Source: Pseudomonas sp. P8_229
GTDB lineage: Bacteria > Pseudomonadota > Gammaproteobacteria > Pseudomonadales > Pseudomonadaceae
DNA: 64,000 bases
NCBI RefSeq assembly: GCF_034008635.1
Contig: NZ_CP125378.1
Coordinates: 214,501-278,500, forward strand
Reading direction: 5' to 3'
How positions within the stretch are numbered: the first letter of the stretch is position 1; each line of letters starts with the position of its first letter. Below are positions 47,301-57,076 of the stretch, piece after piece. The translations under genes and the position numbers were made by a program. The notes below the pieces were generated by a model that saw only the letters and a program-made list of their open reading frames with translations, was not told the DNA's origin and made no database searches.

Positions 47301-47779
47301 TGCACCCCGTTCTGAACAACATCAAACGCGCCGTTTTCGGTCTGTCCCTGCTGGGCCTGGCATTTCAAGTCTCGGCCCAGACCAAGGTCGACGACGCCTG
47401 GGTGCGTGCGACCGTGCCGACCCAATCGGCCAGCGGCGCGTTCATGACCGTCACCGCCGACAGCGACAGCAAACTGCTGAGCGTTGCCTCGCCAGTGGCC
47501 AAAGATGTGCAGATCCACGAAATGTCGATGAAGAACGACGTGATGAGCATGGGCCCGGTCAAATCGGTCGACTTGCCGGCCGGCAAAGCCGTCAAGTTCG
47601 ACCCGAACGGCTACCACGTGATGCTGATGGGCCTGAACGGCCAGCTCAAGGAAGGCGAAAGCGTACCGCTGACCCTGACCGTGGAAAACGCCAAGGGCGA
47701 GAAAGAAACCGTTGAAGTGAAAGCCGAAGTCCGTTCGCTGACGCACATGGAAGGTCACGATCACAGCAAGATGCATTGA
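47300..47779 (+). CDS. PCuAC-type periplasmic copper chaperone
   Basis: 159 residues with a cleavable signal peptide ending near VSAQ. The copper motif H-M-x10-M-x21-H-x-M is visible as IHEMSM, followed by the Met in MGPVK and then YHVMLM (His about 105). The C-terminus is His/Met-rich (HMEGHDHSKMH), as in several homologues. It binds Cu(I) and cooperates with SCO to load the CuA centre of cytochrome oxidase, in agreement with the overlapping upstream gene. A GGAGG ribosome binding site lies inside the end of the SCO gene, so the ATG at 47300 is certain and translation is coupled. Confidence 0.92.
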   Translation: MHPVLNNIKRAVFGLSLLGLAFQVSAQTKVDDAWVRATVPTQSASGAFMTVTADSDSKLLSVASPVAKDVQIHEMSMKNDVMSMGPVKSVDLPAGKAVKFDPNGYHVMLMGLNGQLKEGESVPLTLTVENAKGEKETVEVKAEVRSLTHMEGHDHSKMH

Positions 47780-47796
47780 TCTGACTTTGCGGCAAT

Positions 47797-47840
47797 AAAA
47801 AAGGGGCGGCCTGATCGATGATCAGGTCGCCCCTTTTTTT
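47797..47840. terminator. Strong bidirectional terminator
   Basis: An A6 tract, GGGGCGgCCTGAT, a short loop, GATCAGGtCGCCCC and a T7 tract form a long stem with symmetric A/T tracts. It ends the copper-chaperone operon and could also end a minus-strand gene arriving from the right. Confidence 0.92.
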
Positions 47841-47845
47841 GCGCG

Positions 47846-48061
47846 TTACACGTCTCGCGCAATCGCGCGGGTAATCTTGTGTCTGGCCGCCTGGACGTTG
47901 CCCGGTTTTTCAATGTGCGCCAGCAGAGCAGGCATCACTCGATCCTGCCATCGAGAAGTGAACGCAGCCGCTATGTTCATTAATGAGTCGTCGGCGAATA
48001 ACTGTCCCACTTCCCGTCGTTCAAAGATGTCGCGCCAGCAACCGCGTGATCCTGCGCCGAG
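47846..48061 (-). pseudogene. Open frame that looks like the frameshifted C-terminus of the gene at 48021-48590
   Basis: On the minus strand a frame open from 48061 to a TAA at 47846 encodes about 71 residues, including RDIFERREVGQLFADDS, MNIAAAFTSRWQDRVMP and ALLAHIEKPGNVQAARHK. It has no good start codon with a ribosome binding site. It overlaps the last 41 bp of the hypothetical gene in another frame, and ends six bases before a bidirectional terminator. A +1 shift near 48030-48060 would join ...ITRLL to RDIFERR... and lengthen that protein to about 250 residues. It could be a real frameshift mutation, a sequence error, or a separate overlapping small gene. No family was recognised. Confidence 0.45.
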
Positions 48062-48590
48062 TCACTTCACGCACATAACGCTTGCTCAATTTCTCCAGGT
48101 GCAGATCCAGGCCACTGACCAGAAGCATTTTGCGTTTGGCGCTCTCGGCTTTCAGCAGGTAGTAAACGACAAAGCCCGCAGACGCGCCCCACCAATCGAA
48201 GTAAGCCCCCGCCACTGCGGAAGTCGCCAGGCAGGCAATAAACGGGAGGATGATTCGGCTGCGAGGAAAGAATTCTTGGTGAAGTACTTTCCCCTCCGAC
48301 AGCGGCGTGAGTCGGCCCTCGCAGTGGTTGAACACACAGATCGCGCTCCTGAGCTCGCCGCCTGGCACGCTGCCGTAGAGCACCGATATCTCATGGCCCC
48401 GCTTGACCTGCAGGTCCTTGTCGAACAGATCCAGCGGCAGGTCACCCTGTGCAGTCCTGACCCAATATCGATCCTGACGCCCGCCGGCAGGCATCATAAA
48501 CCGCTCATGGCGAACCATCGTTCCTTTGAAATCAGCGAACTCGACGACAACCTTTCCACTCTTGAACGCTCGCATGGCTAATTCTGGCAT
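48021..48590 (-). CDS. Hypothetical protein with two predicted membrane segments (possibly truncated)
   Basis: About 189 residues from the ATG at 48590, seven bases after the stop of the gene upstream; MRAFKSG at 48575 is another possible start, and neither has a clear ribosome binding site. The N-terminal 110 residues look like a soluble beta-rich domain. Two hydrophobic stretches follow (RIILPFIACLATSAVAGAYF and WWGASAGFVVYYLL), then a basic C-terminal tail rich in Lys and Arg. I do not recognise the family. The frame stops 180 bp short of the terminator, and the other frame stays open there, so the C-terminus may be lost by a frameshift. It forms an operon with the next hypothetical gene. 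Confidence 0.6.
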   Translation of the reverse strand: MPELAMRAFKSGKVVVEFADFKGTMVRHERFMMPAGGRQDRYWVRTAQGDLPLDLFDKDLQVKRGHEISVLYGSVPGGELRSAICVFNHCEGRLTPLSEGKVLHQEFFPRSRIILPFIACLATSAVAGAYFDWWGASAGFVVYYLLKAESAKRKMLLVSGLDLHLEKLSKRYVREVTRRRITRLLARHL

Positions 48591-48597
48591 GTCGTCA

Positions 48598-49089
48598 TCA
48601 ATGCTTTCGAGCCAATGCGTCACGCACACTTTGCCGAGACATCCCCGAGTTGGAACGTGGCACGGCTTGATCCACTCTCGGCTGTGCCAGCAATTTCTTG
48701 CGCTCTGCCACCTGGCGCCAGTGGTAGCCGAAATATCCGGCTGCAACGACAAACCCCAGCCAACCGAAAACCGAACCCACGAAAAACCACAGCCCAAGGG
48801 TGATCAGCACGGTTTTCCAGGTGAACAACTTCAGGCTGTCATCGACCGGCACCGTTTCAACCGGCGTCTGTTGCGCCACTGGAATCTGCTGCACCCCATC
48901 CAGATCAAAGCGCAGAGCGAAATCCGCACCGGGCACCTGGATGTCTATTTGATTGCCTTCAGTGGTATGCACCCGAACCTCGCCATTGACCACCGACACC
49001 GAGCTGAAACTGATCTGGGTTTCATGGTGAATCTCGCCGTTGACCACGGTCACGACCGTTCGTTGTTGGCCATTGGGGGGCGCGCGCAT
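48598..49089 (-). CDS. Hypothetical membrane protein
   Basis: 163 residues. The N-terminal 85 residues are polar and beta-rich with repeated VVNGE motifs (VTVVNGEIHH and VSVVNGEVRV). One long or two short membrane segments follow (WKTVLITLGLWFFVGSVFGW and LGFVVAAGYFGY), then a basic tail. The family is not recognised; the repeat suggests an internal duplication. ATG at 49089 follows AAGGA with good spacing. It is the first gene of a two-gene minus-strand operon with 48021-48590. Its base composition looks slightly lower in GC than the surrounding core genes, which would suit an accessory insertion, but this was judged by eye only. Confidence 0.7.
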   Translation of the reverse strand: MRAPPNGQQRTVVTVVNGEIHHETQISFSSVSVVNGEVRVHTTEGNQIDIQVPGADFALRFDLDGVQQIPVAQQTPVETVPVDDSLKLFTWKTVLITLGLWFFVGSVFGWLGFVVAAGYFGYHWRQVAERKKLLAQPRVDQAVPRSNSGMSRQSVRDALARKH

Positions 49090-49422
49090 GTCGATTCCTT
49101 GAGAGTTCCACGCCGGGCGACGTGCAAAGGGAAAATCCGTTGGGCTCGAATGCTACTGAGTGGCCATAACGTTGTCCAGAAATGCGGCCAGCGTGGGCCT
49201 GCAACTGGGAACCTTAAACAGCCTGAAACAATAAATCCGCCGCCGAGATCACCCCGTCCACTCGCTGCTATCGGGCTGACACGAACGCGGGGCATGGCTT
49301 CAAGGCCTGCGCCGCGCTCGCGCGAGCAGATCAGCCCTGAGTTTAAAAGGGCGATCAGACAGCCCACCCTTGGTATCATCGCGCACACTTTTATGACGGT
49401 TTGATGGCTGGAAGGTCTTTTT
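49090..49422. other. 333-bp divergent intergenic region
   Basis: No gene is seen. It must hold the promoters for the hypothetical pair (-) and the sulfatase-fold gene (+). A TTGGTATCAT element at 49370-49379 may contain the -10 box of the plus-strand gene. Nothing else stands out. Confidence 0.5.
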
Positions 49423-51633
49423 GTGAGCGTTCTTTTTCGTTGGTTGCGGCAGCCGCAGGCCCGCCTCTTTTCCCTGATTCTGCTGGTACTGATCGTACCG
49501 GTGTGCCTGCGCGCGGTGCTGGGCTGGTCGTCGCCGCTGGGTTATTTGTCCGATCTGGCGATTGGCAGCCTGCTGCTGGTGTTGCTGCATCGCCGTGCCT
49601 GGTGGCTGGCGTTGCCGTTGTTGCTGTTCTGGGGGCTGCTGGCGGTGGCAACGGCCGAGCTGGTCAGCGCGGTCGGCCGACTGCCGAACCCTGCCGACCT
49701 GCATTACCTGATTGACCCGCAGTTCGTGGAAAACTCCACCGGGGGCGGCCTTGCCCATCCTGCCGTGGGCATCATTCTGGGACTGGCGCTGATCATTTGG
49801 TTAGCGACCCGTTTCGCCAATCGCAGCCAAACCGCGCCTGCCCTGTCCCGTGCGGTGTGGGCTGCACCGGCGCTGTTGTTCGCCGCGCACTGGGGCGTGC
49901 AAACCCTGTGGCCGAACGATCAGGACCCGTGGCGCCTGTACAACCTGCCGCACCAGTTGCTCGCCACGCAGGTGGCCGACTTGCAGTTGCAGGCCGAGGA
50001 ATGGCTGGACGCTGACGTCGAAGAAGCCGCGCCGCAGATGACCGGGCTGACCGATCTGGACCTCAACGGACACAAGCTGCTGGCCGGGCCGGGGCAGGCG
50101 CGCAACGTGCTGATCATTACTCTGGAAGGCATTCCCGGCGCCTACATCCGCGCCAACCGCGAGGCGATCGGCAGCCATTATCAGGAAGACCTGATGCCCA
50201 ATCTCAGCCGCTGGGCCGAGCGCGGCATGAACACTCCCGATTACGTGCTGCATACCCACCAGACCATTCGCGGCCTGTACGCCATGCTCTGTGGCGATTA
50301 CGACAAACTCAACAACGGCACGCCCAAAGGCGTGGAAATGCTCACCCAGCACGAACGCAATCAGGCGTGCCTGCCGGCGCAGCTGCGGCAGAACGGTTTC
50401 AGCACCCACTACCTGCAAGGCGCCGGTCTGCGCTTCATGGCCAAAGACAAGATCATGCCGCACATCGGTTTCGATGCGACCCATGGCCTGGAATGGTTCA
50501 CCAACGCCAACTACCTGGAGTTCCCGTGGGGCAAGGATGACAAGGCGTTCTTCGAAGGTGCGCTGGATTACGTCGGCCAACTGAAGCAGCAGAAGCAACC
50601 GTGGATGCTCACCCTGCTGACCGTCGGCACGCACCAGCCCTACTCCGCACCGGAGCAATACCTGGAGCGCTACGACACGCCGAAGCAAGCCGCCGTCGGT
50701 TATCTCGACGATGCGCTGGAGCAGTTCCTCAGCGGTCTCGAACGCCAGGGCGTGCTCAAGGACACGCTGGTGGTGATCACCTCGGATGAATCCCACGGCA
50801 TCGATGGCGTTCGCCTGGCGTCGTCCTGGGGCTTCAACCTGACGCTGGCGCCGGAACACGAACAGCTGCCGCGGCTGAACGCCGGGGTCTACGGTCATGT
50901 CGACCTGAGCGCGTCGATCCTCGACTATTTCGACTTGCCGGTGCCGTCGGCGTTGAGCGGCCGTTCGCTGTTTCGCGACTATGACAGCGGGCGCGAAATC
51001 ATGTCCTACACCAACGGCAAGATGCGCTATCACAATGGCCAGGGGATTTTCTCCGAGTGCGACATGCCGCGCCGTTGCCGCTACTACGAAAGTGCCGGGT
51101 TCATCGCCGACAGCGCCACCTTCAAGGGCAACGAAAGCAGCCAGCAGGCCCGGCAGATTGCCGCGCGCGCCATGGCGCTGGACCTGTCGCTGCTGCGCAC
51201 GCCGCTCAATCAGCGCTATCAGTTCGGCAGCAACAACGTGATCCCGCTGCAGGCGCAGATCAACGATGACTGGGCCGACAACCTGATCGGCGCGCAATAC
51301 CTGGAAATGCCCAAGGGCTCACACACCCGCGTGCGCCTGACCGTGCGTTCGGTGGATCCGCAGCAGGCAGCGTACATTCAGCTCAAGGCCAAGGAGTTCG
51401 AACAGGACGTGCAACTGGGCCTGCCGACCGAGATGGTCGCCACGGCGGACCAGCCGCTGGAGATGGATTTCAGTTTCGACAACCCGAAACAGCGCAAGGC
51501 CTTCTCGTTCCACTTGCTGGGTTATGGGCTGGGGGCGGTCGAGGTCACGGATTTCAGTGTGATCACTGAATTGCCGGGACAGGAAGATCCACTCGATGCT
51601 CTGCCGGACGACGACACCGCGCAATCGAGTTGA
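49423..51633 (+). CDS. LTA-synthase-like membrane sulfatase/phosphoglycerol transferase family protein
   Basis: 736 residues. Four or five N-terminal membrane helices (about residues 12-155) anchor a periplasmic alkaline-phosphatase-fold domain (about 225-560): NVLIITLEGIPGAYI with a metal-ligand Glu, HTHQTIRGLY with the probable nucleophilic Thr near 281, and VVITSDESHGI with late metal ligands. A beta-rich tail of about 150 residues follows. Relatives transfer phosphoglycerol or phosphoethanolamine to envelope glycans or lipids; the acceptor is unknown here. The start is GTG at 49423, with GGAAGG seven bases upstream. The gene stands alone and converges with the TonB receptor gene. Confidence 0.85.
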   Translation: MSVLFRWLRQPQARLFSLILLVLIVPVCLRAVLGWSSPLGYLSDLAIGSLLLVLLHRRAWWLALPLLLFWGLLAVATAELVSAVGRLPNPADLHYLIDPQFVENSTGGGLAHPAVGIILGLALIIWLATRFANRSQTAPALSRAVWAAPALLFAAHWGVQTLWPNDQDPWRLYNLPHQLLATQVADLQLQAEEWLDADVEEAAPQMTGLTDLDLNGHKLLAGPGQARNVLIITLEGIPGAYIRANREAIGSHYQEDLMPNLSRWAERGMNTPDYVLHTHQTIRGLYAMLCGDYDKLNNGTPKGVEMLTQHERNQACLPAQLRQNGFSTHYLQGAGLRFMAKDKIMPHIGFDATHGLEWFTNANYLEFPWGKDDKAFFEGALDYVGQLKQQKQPWMLTLLTVGTHQPYSAPEQYLERYDTPKQAAVGYLDDALEQFLSGLERQGVLKDTLVVITSDESHGIDGVRLASSWGFNLTLAPEHEQLPRLNAGVYGHVDLSASILDYFDLPVPSALSGRSLFRDYDSGREIMSYTNGKMRYHNGQGIFSECDMPRRCRYYESAGFIADSATFKGNESSQQARQIAARAMALDLSLLRTPLNQRYQFGSNNVIPLQAQINDDWADNLIGAQYLEMPKGSHTRVRLTVRSVDPQQAAYIQLKAKEFEQDVQLGLPTEMVATADQPLEMDFSFDNPKQRKAFSFHLLGYGLGAVEVTDFSVITELPGQEDPLDALPDDDTAQSS

Positions 51634-51638
51634 GGACA

Positions 51639-51673
51639 TTGCCCGCGTCACGCGACAGGCGTGACGCGGGCAA
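51639..51673. terminator. Perfect 15-bp hairpin between two convergent genes
   Basis: TTGCCCGCGTCACGC, five bases, GCGTGACGCGGGCAA: a perfect 15-bp stem lying exactly between the stop codons of the sulfatase-fold gene and the TonB receptor gene. The T-run is minimal, but position and symmetry support a bidirectional terminator or a barrier to read-through. Confidence 0.75.
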
Positions 51674-51686
51674 ATGCAGCGTCAAA

Positions 51687-53723
51687 TCAGAACGTGGTGC
51701 GCAACCCCACCTGAATGCTGCGCCCTTCGGCCGGCGCAATGTCGCGCAGGATCGAACTGGCGTAACGCACGGTCTGGTTGGTCAGGTTCTCGGCGTTGAC
51801 GAAGGCCAGCCATTTGCTCTGGCCGACATCAAAGTGATAACCCACGTTGGCGCCCAGTGTGGTGTAACCATCGGTGCTGCTTTCGTTGGCCGGTACACGA
51901 TGCTGCGAGCTGGCGTGCTCGATATCGATCCGCGCCTGCCAGCGATCCAGTTCCCACAGCAGACCGCTGTTCAAGCGCAGCGGCGCGATGCGCGGCAGGT
52001 CTTGGCCGTTGTCGAGGTTCTTCGCCCGGGTGTAGTCGCCTGACAGCTCCAGGGCAAACTTGCCGTAGGCGTTTTCGCCAAGCGTCCAGCGATCCTGCGC
52101 TTCGATGCCGCTGAAGCGTGCGCGCACACCCGAGTAGGTGTATTCGGGAATGCCGCCGGCGTCCTCTTCCCCTTCGTCGTTCAGCGTGCGGCCAGTGCCG
52201 AGCAGGCCGATGTAATTGGAGAAGTGGCTGTAGAATACGCCGACGCTGCCCTTGTGCGTGCCGTTGTCGAAACGCAATGCCAGGTCGCTGGACACGGCTT
52301 TTTCTTTCGACAGCCCGGCGTCACCGACTTCATAGGTGCCGGTCGCGACGTGCGCGCCGTTGGCGTACAACTCGTAGAACGTCGGCGCGCGTTCGGTGTA
52401 GCCCAGTGTCGCGGCGACCGACCAGATCGGCGTCAGCGTGTACACCGCACCAGACGACAGACTGCCGGCGGTGAAACTGCTGGAGCGGTCGGCGTTGGCA
52501 AAACGCTCGTTGCCTTTTGCATCCGGATCGACCGTGGTGTGTTCCAGTCGTCCGCCGAGGGTGAACAGCAGTCGCTCGGTGGCCTGTAATTCTTCGAGAA
52601 TGAACAGTGCACCGGCATCGGTATCGGTGTGCGGCACGAACGCCTCTTCGCCCAAGGCCGAGAATTCGTTACGGCTGACCTGGGCGCCGATCACCCCGTT
52701 GAACGGCCCCAGTGGCTGGTGCCGAGCCTCGACCCGTGCTTCGTAACCTTTGTTCTTGAAGGTGGTACCGACTTCGCCGCCCTCGATTTCCCGGTGCTCA
52801 TAATCGGTGTAGCCCGCGTCGAGTTTGACCGAGCTGAACAGGCCGTCGAGGTTGCGGATTTCCGTGGCGAACGCGTAGTGCTCCTGCTGCATGCGGATGC
52901 GCACGTCGTCTTCGGCGGGTGAGCCGTAGTTCGAATCGTAATTGCTGTAGGACAGACCGGCGTAACCGTCATCCCAGGTGTAGGAACCGCCGATTGCGCC
53001 ACCGTCCTGACGCCCGTCGCTGTTGGCCAGCCGATGCTTGCGCGAATCACCGTCGTCGTTGGCCCGCGCGGCGCCGGTCTTGGCGTAACCGGGAATCTTC
53101 AGGTCATTGAACTCACGGGCGCTGGCATCCAGGTGCAAGGCAAACTGACCGTTGCCGGCCTCCAGTTTCCCTGCGCTGCTGCGAGTCGTGTCTGCACCGC
53201 CGTAACGCAGCTCGCCAGCGCCGTGGATGCCGTCGATGGCCTCGGTGGGAATGCGATTATCGAACGTGTTGACCACCCCGCCGATCGCGCTGCCGCCGTA
53301 CAGCAACGCCGCCGGACCACGGACGATTTCAACACGCTCGACGTTGACCGGGTCCAGCGGCACCGCGTGATCGTACGACAGCGACGATGCATCGAGCGCG
53401 CCGACGCCGTTACGCAGAATGCGAATGCGGTCACCGTCCTGACCGCGAATGATCGGCCGACTCGCGCCCGGGCCGAAGTACGAGGAGGATACGCCAGGCT
53501 GCTTGTTCAGGGTCTCACCGAGGCTGCCCTTCTGCTGGAACGTGAGGTCGTCGCCACTGAGGACGGTCGAGGGCGATGCCAGGGTCTGGTTGCCCAGCGG
53601 ATTGCCGGTGATGACTTGCGGTTGCAACTCGAGCGGTTCGGCGGCGAACACCGGTGAGGTAAGCAGCAGCGCGGCGGCCAGAGGAGTCAGGCGTCGTTGA
53701 AGGGGCTGGGAACGGGCAGGCAT
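51687..53723 (-). CDS. znuD: TonB-dependent outer-membrane receptor, ZnuD-like (zinc uptake)
   Basis: 678 residues: signal peptide (about 1-27, ending SPVFAAE), plug domain (about 45-160 with RPIIRGQDGDRIRILRNG and VEIVRGPAALLYGGSAIGGVVN) and a 22-strand beta barrel ending in the terminal Phe (VGLRTTF). The barrel and plug resemble ZnuD and P. aeruginosa PA0781. Such receptors import zinc, or a zinc complex, across the outer membrane with TonB-ExbBD energy. The zinc assignment is supported by a near-consensus Zur box about 86 bp upstream. Without that site the sequence alone would leave heme or a siderophore open. It is divergent from katG. Confidence 0.85.
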   Translation of the reverse strand: MPARSQPLQRRLTPLAAALLLTSPVFAAEPLELQPQVITGNPLGNQTLASPSTVLSGDDLTFQQKGSLGETLNKQPGVSSSYFGPGASRPIIRGQDGDRIRILRNGVGALDASSLSYDHAVPLDPVNVERVEIVRGPAALLYGGSAIGGVVNTFDNRIPTEAIDGIHGAGELRYGGADTTRSSAGKLEAGNGQFALHLDASAREFNDLKIPGYAKTGAARANDDGDSRKHRLANSDGRQDGGAIGGSYTWDDGYAGLSYSNYDSNYGSPAEDDVRIRMQQEHYAFATEIRNLDGLFSSVKLDAGYTDYEHREIEGGEVGTTFKNKGYEARVEARHQPLGPFNGVIGAQVSRNEFSALGEEAFVPHTDTDAGALFILEELQATERLLFTLGGRLEHTTVDPDAKGNERFANADRSSSFTAGSLSSGAVYTLTPIWSVAATLGYTERAPTFYELYANGAHVATGTYEVGDAGLSKEKAVSSDLALRFDNGTHKGSVGVFYSHFSNYIGLLGTGRTLNDEGEEDAGGIPEYTYSGVRARFSGIEAQDRWTLGENAYGKFALELSGDYTRAKNLDNGQDLPRIAPLRLNSGLLWELDRWQARIDIEHASSQHRVPANESSTDGYTTLGANVGYHFDVGQSKWLAFVNAENLTNQTVRYASSILRDIAPAEGRSIQVGLRTTF

Positions 53724-56330
<2,607 letters not shown>

Positions 56331-56345
56331 CTGACTAGACGCAAC

Positions 56346-56440
56346 CCCTGTAGGAGTGAGCCTGCTCGCGATTGCGGTACATCAGATGACATCTCTGTGT
56401 CTGATTCACCGCAATCGCGAACAGGCTCCCCCCTGCAAAA
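56346..56440. repeat. Diverged REPIN directly after katG
   Basis: Two inverted REP-like halves (CTGTAGGAGTGAGCCTGCTC and its diverged reverse partner ending near 56436) enclose about 50 bp with the same CATCTCTGTGTCTGA spacer that is found in the REPINs downstream. The arms are less well matched, so this is an older copy. Confidence 0.8.
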
Positions 56441-56460
56441 GATCTGTGGTGGGGGCAGAA

Positions 56461-57076
56461 TATGTGCTCACCCCAATAAAAACGGTGGGAGCGGGCTTGC
56501 TCGCGAATGCGGTGTATCAGTCAACATCTCTGTGTCTGACAAACCGTATTCGCGAGCAAGCCCGCTCCCACATTTCGTTATGCGTTACGCCAGGCTTTTG
56601 CTGACCACTTCGTACACGTCGCTCGACAACTGCCCCGAAGCCAGAATCCGCTCCAGTTCGGGGGATAGAATACGTGCTCACCCCAATAACAACTGTGGGA
56701 GCGGGCTTGCTCGCGAATGCGGTGTATCAGTCAACATCTCTGTGTCTGACAAACCGTATTCGCGAGCAAGCCCGCTCCCACATTTCGTTATGCGTTACGC
56801 CAGGCTTTTGCTCACCACCTCGTACACGTCGCTCGACAACTGCCCCGAAGCCAGAATCCGCTCCAGTTCGGGGGATAGAATACGTGCTCACCCCAATAAC
56901 AACTGTGGGAGCGGGCTTGCTCGCGAATGCGGTGTATCAGTCAACATCTCTGTGTCTGACAAACCGTATTCGCGAGCAAGCCCGCTCCCACATTTCGTTA
57001 TGCGTTACGCCAGGCTTTTGCTGACCACTTCGTACACGTCGCTCGACAACTGCCCCGAAGCCAGAATCCGCTCCAG
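56461..57076. repeat. Three tandem 210-bp units, each a REPIN plus the 3' end of pepN
   Basis: Units begin at 56461, 56671 and 56881. Each holds a REPIN (inverted GTGGGAGCGGGCTTGCTCGCGAA arms around about 40 bp) and then 72 bp identical or nearly identical to the last 23 codons and stop of pepN. In the third unit that segment is the true end of the gene; in units 1 and 2 (56585-56656 and 56795-56866) it is a detached copy. With the diverged REPIN upstream, four REPINs lie in a row in the 674-bp gap between katG and pepN, which holds no gene. Confidence 0.93.

Noticed and set aside
47877..48581. A plus-strand frame opposite the hypothetical membrane gene
   Set aside because: It has no ribosome binding site or recognisable motifs, and the minus-strand reading contains credible membrane segments and an operon partner.
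56461..57076. Possible CRISPR array
   Set aside because: Units are 210 bp with almost no variable spacers, contain REPIN palindromes and a pepN fragment, and no cas genes are present.
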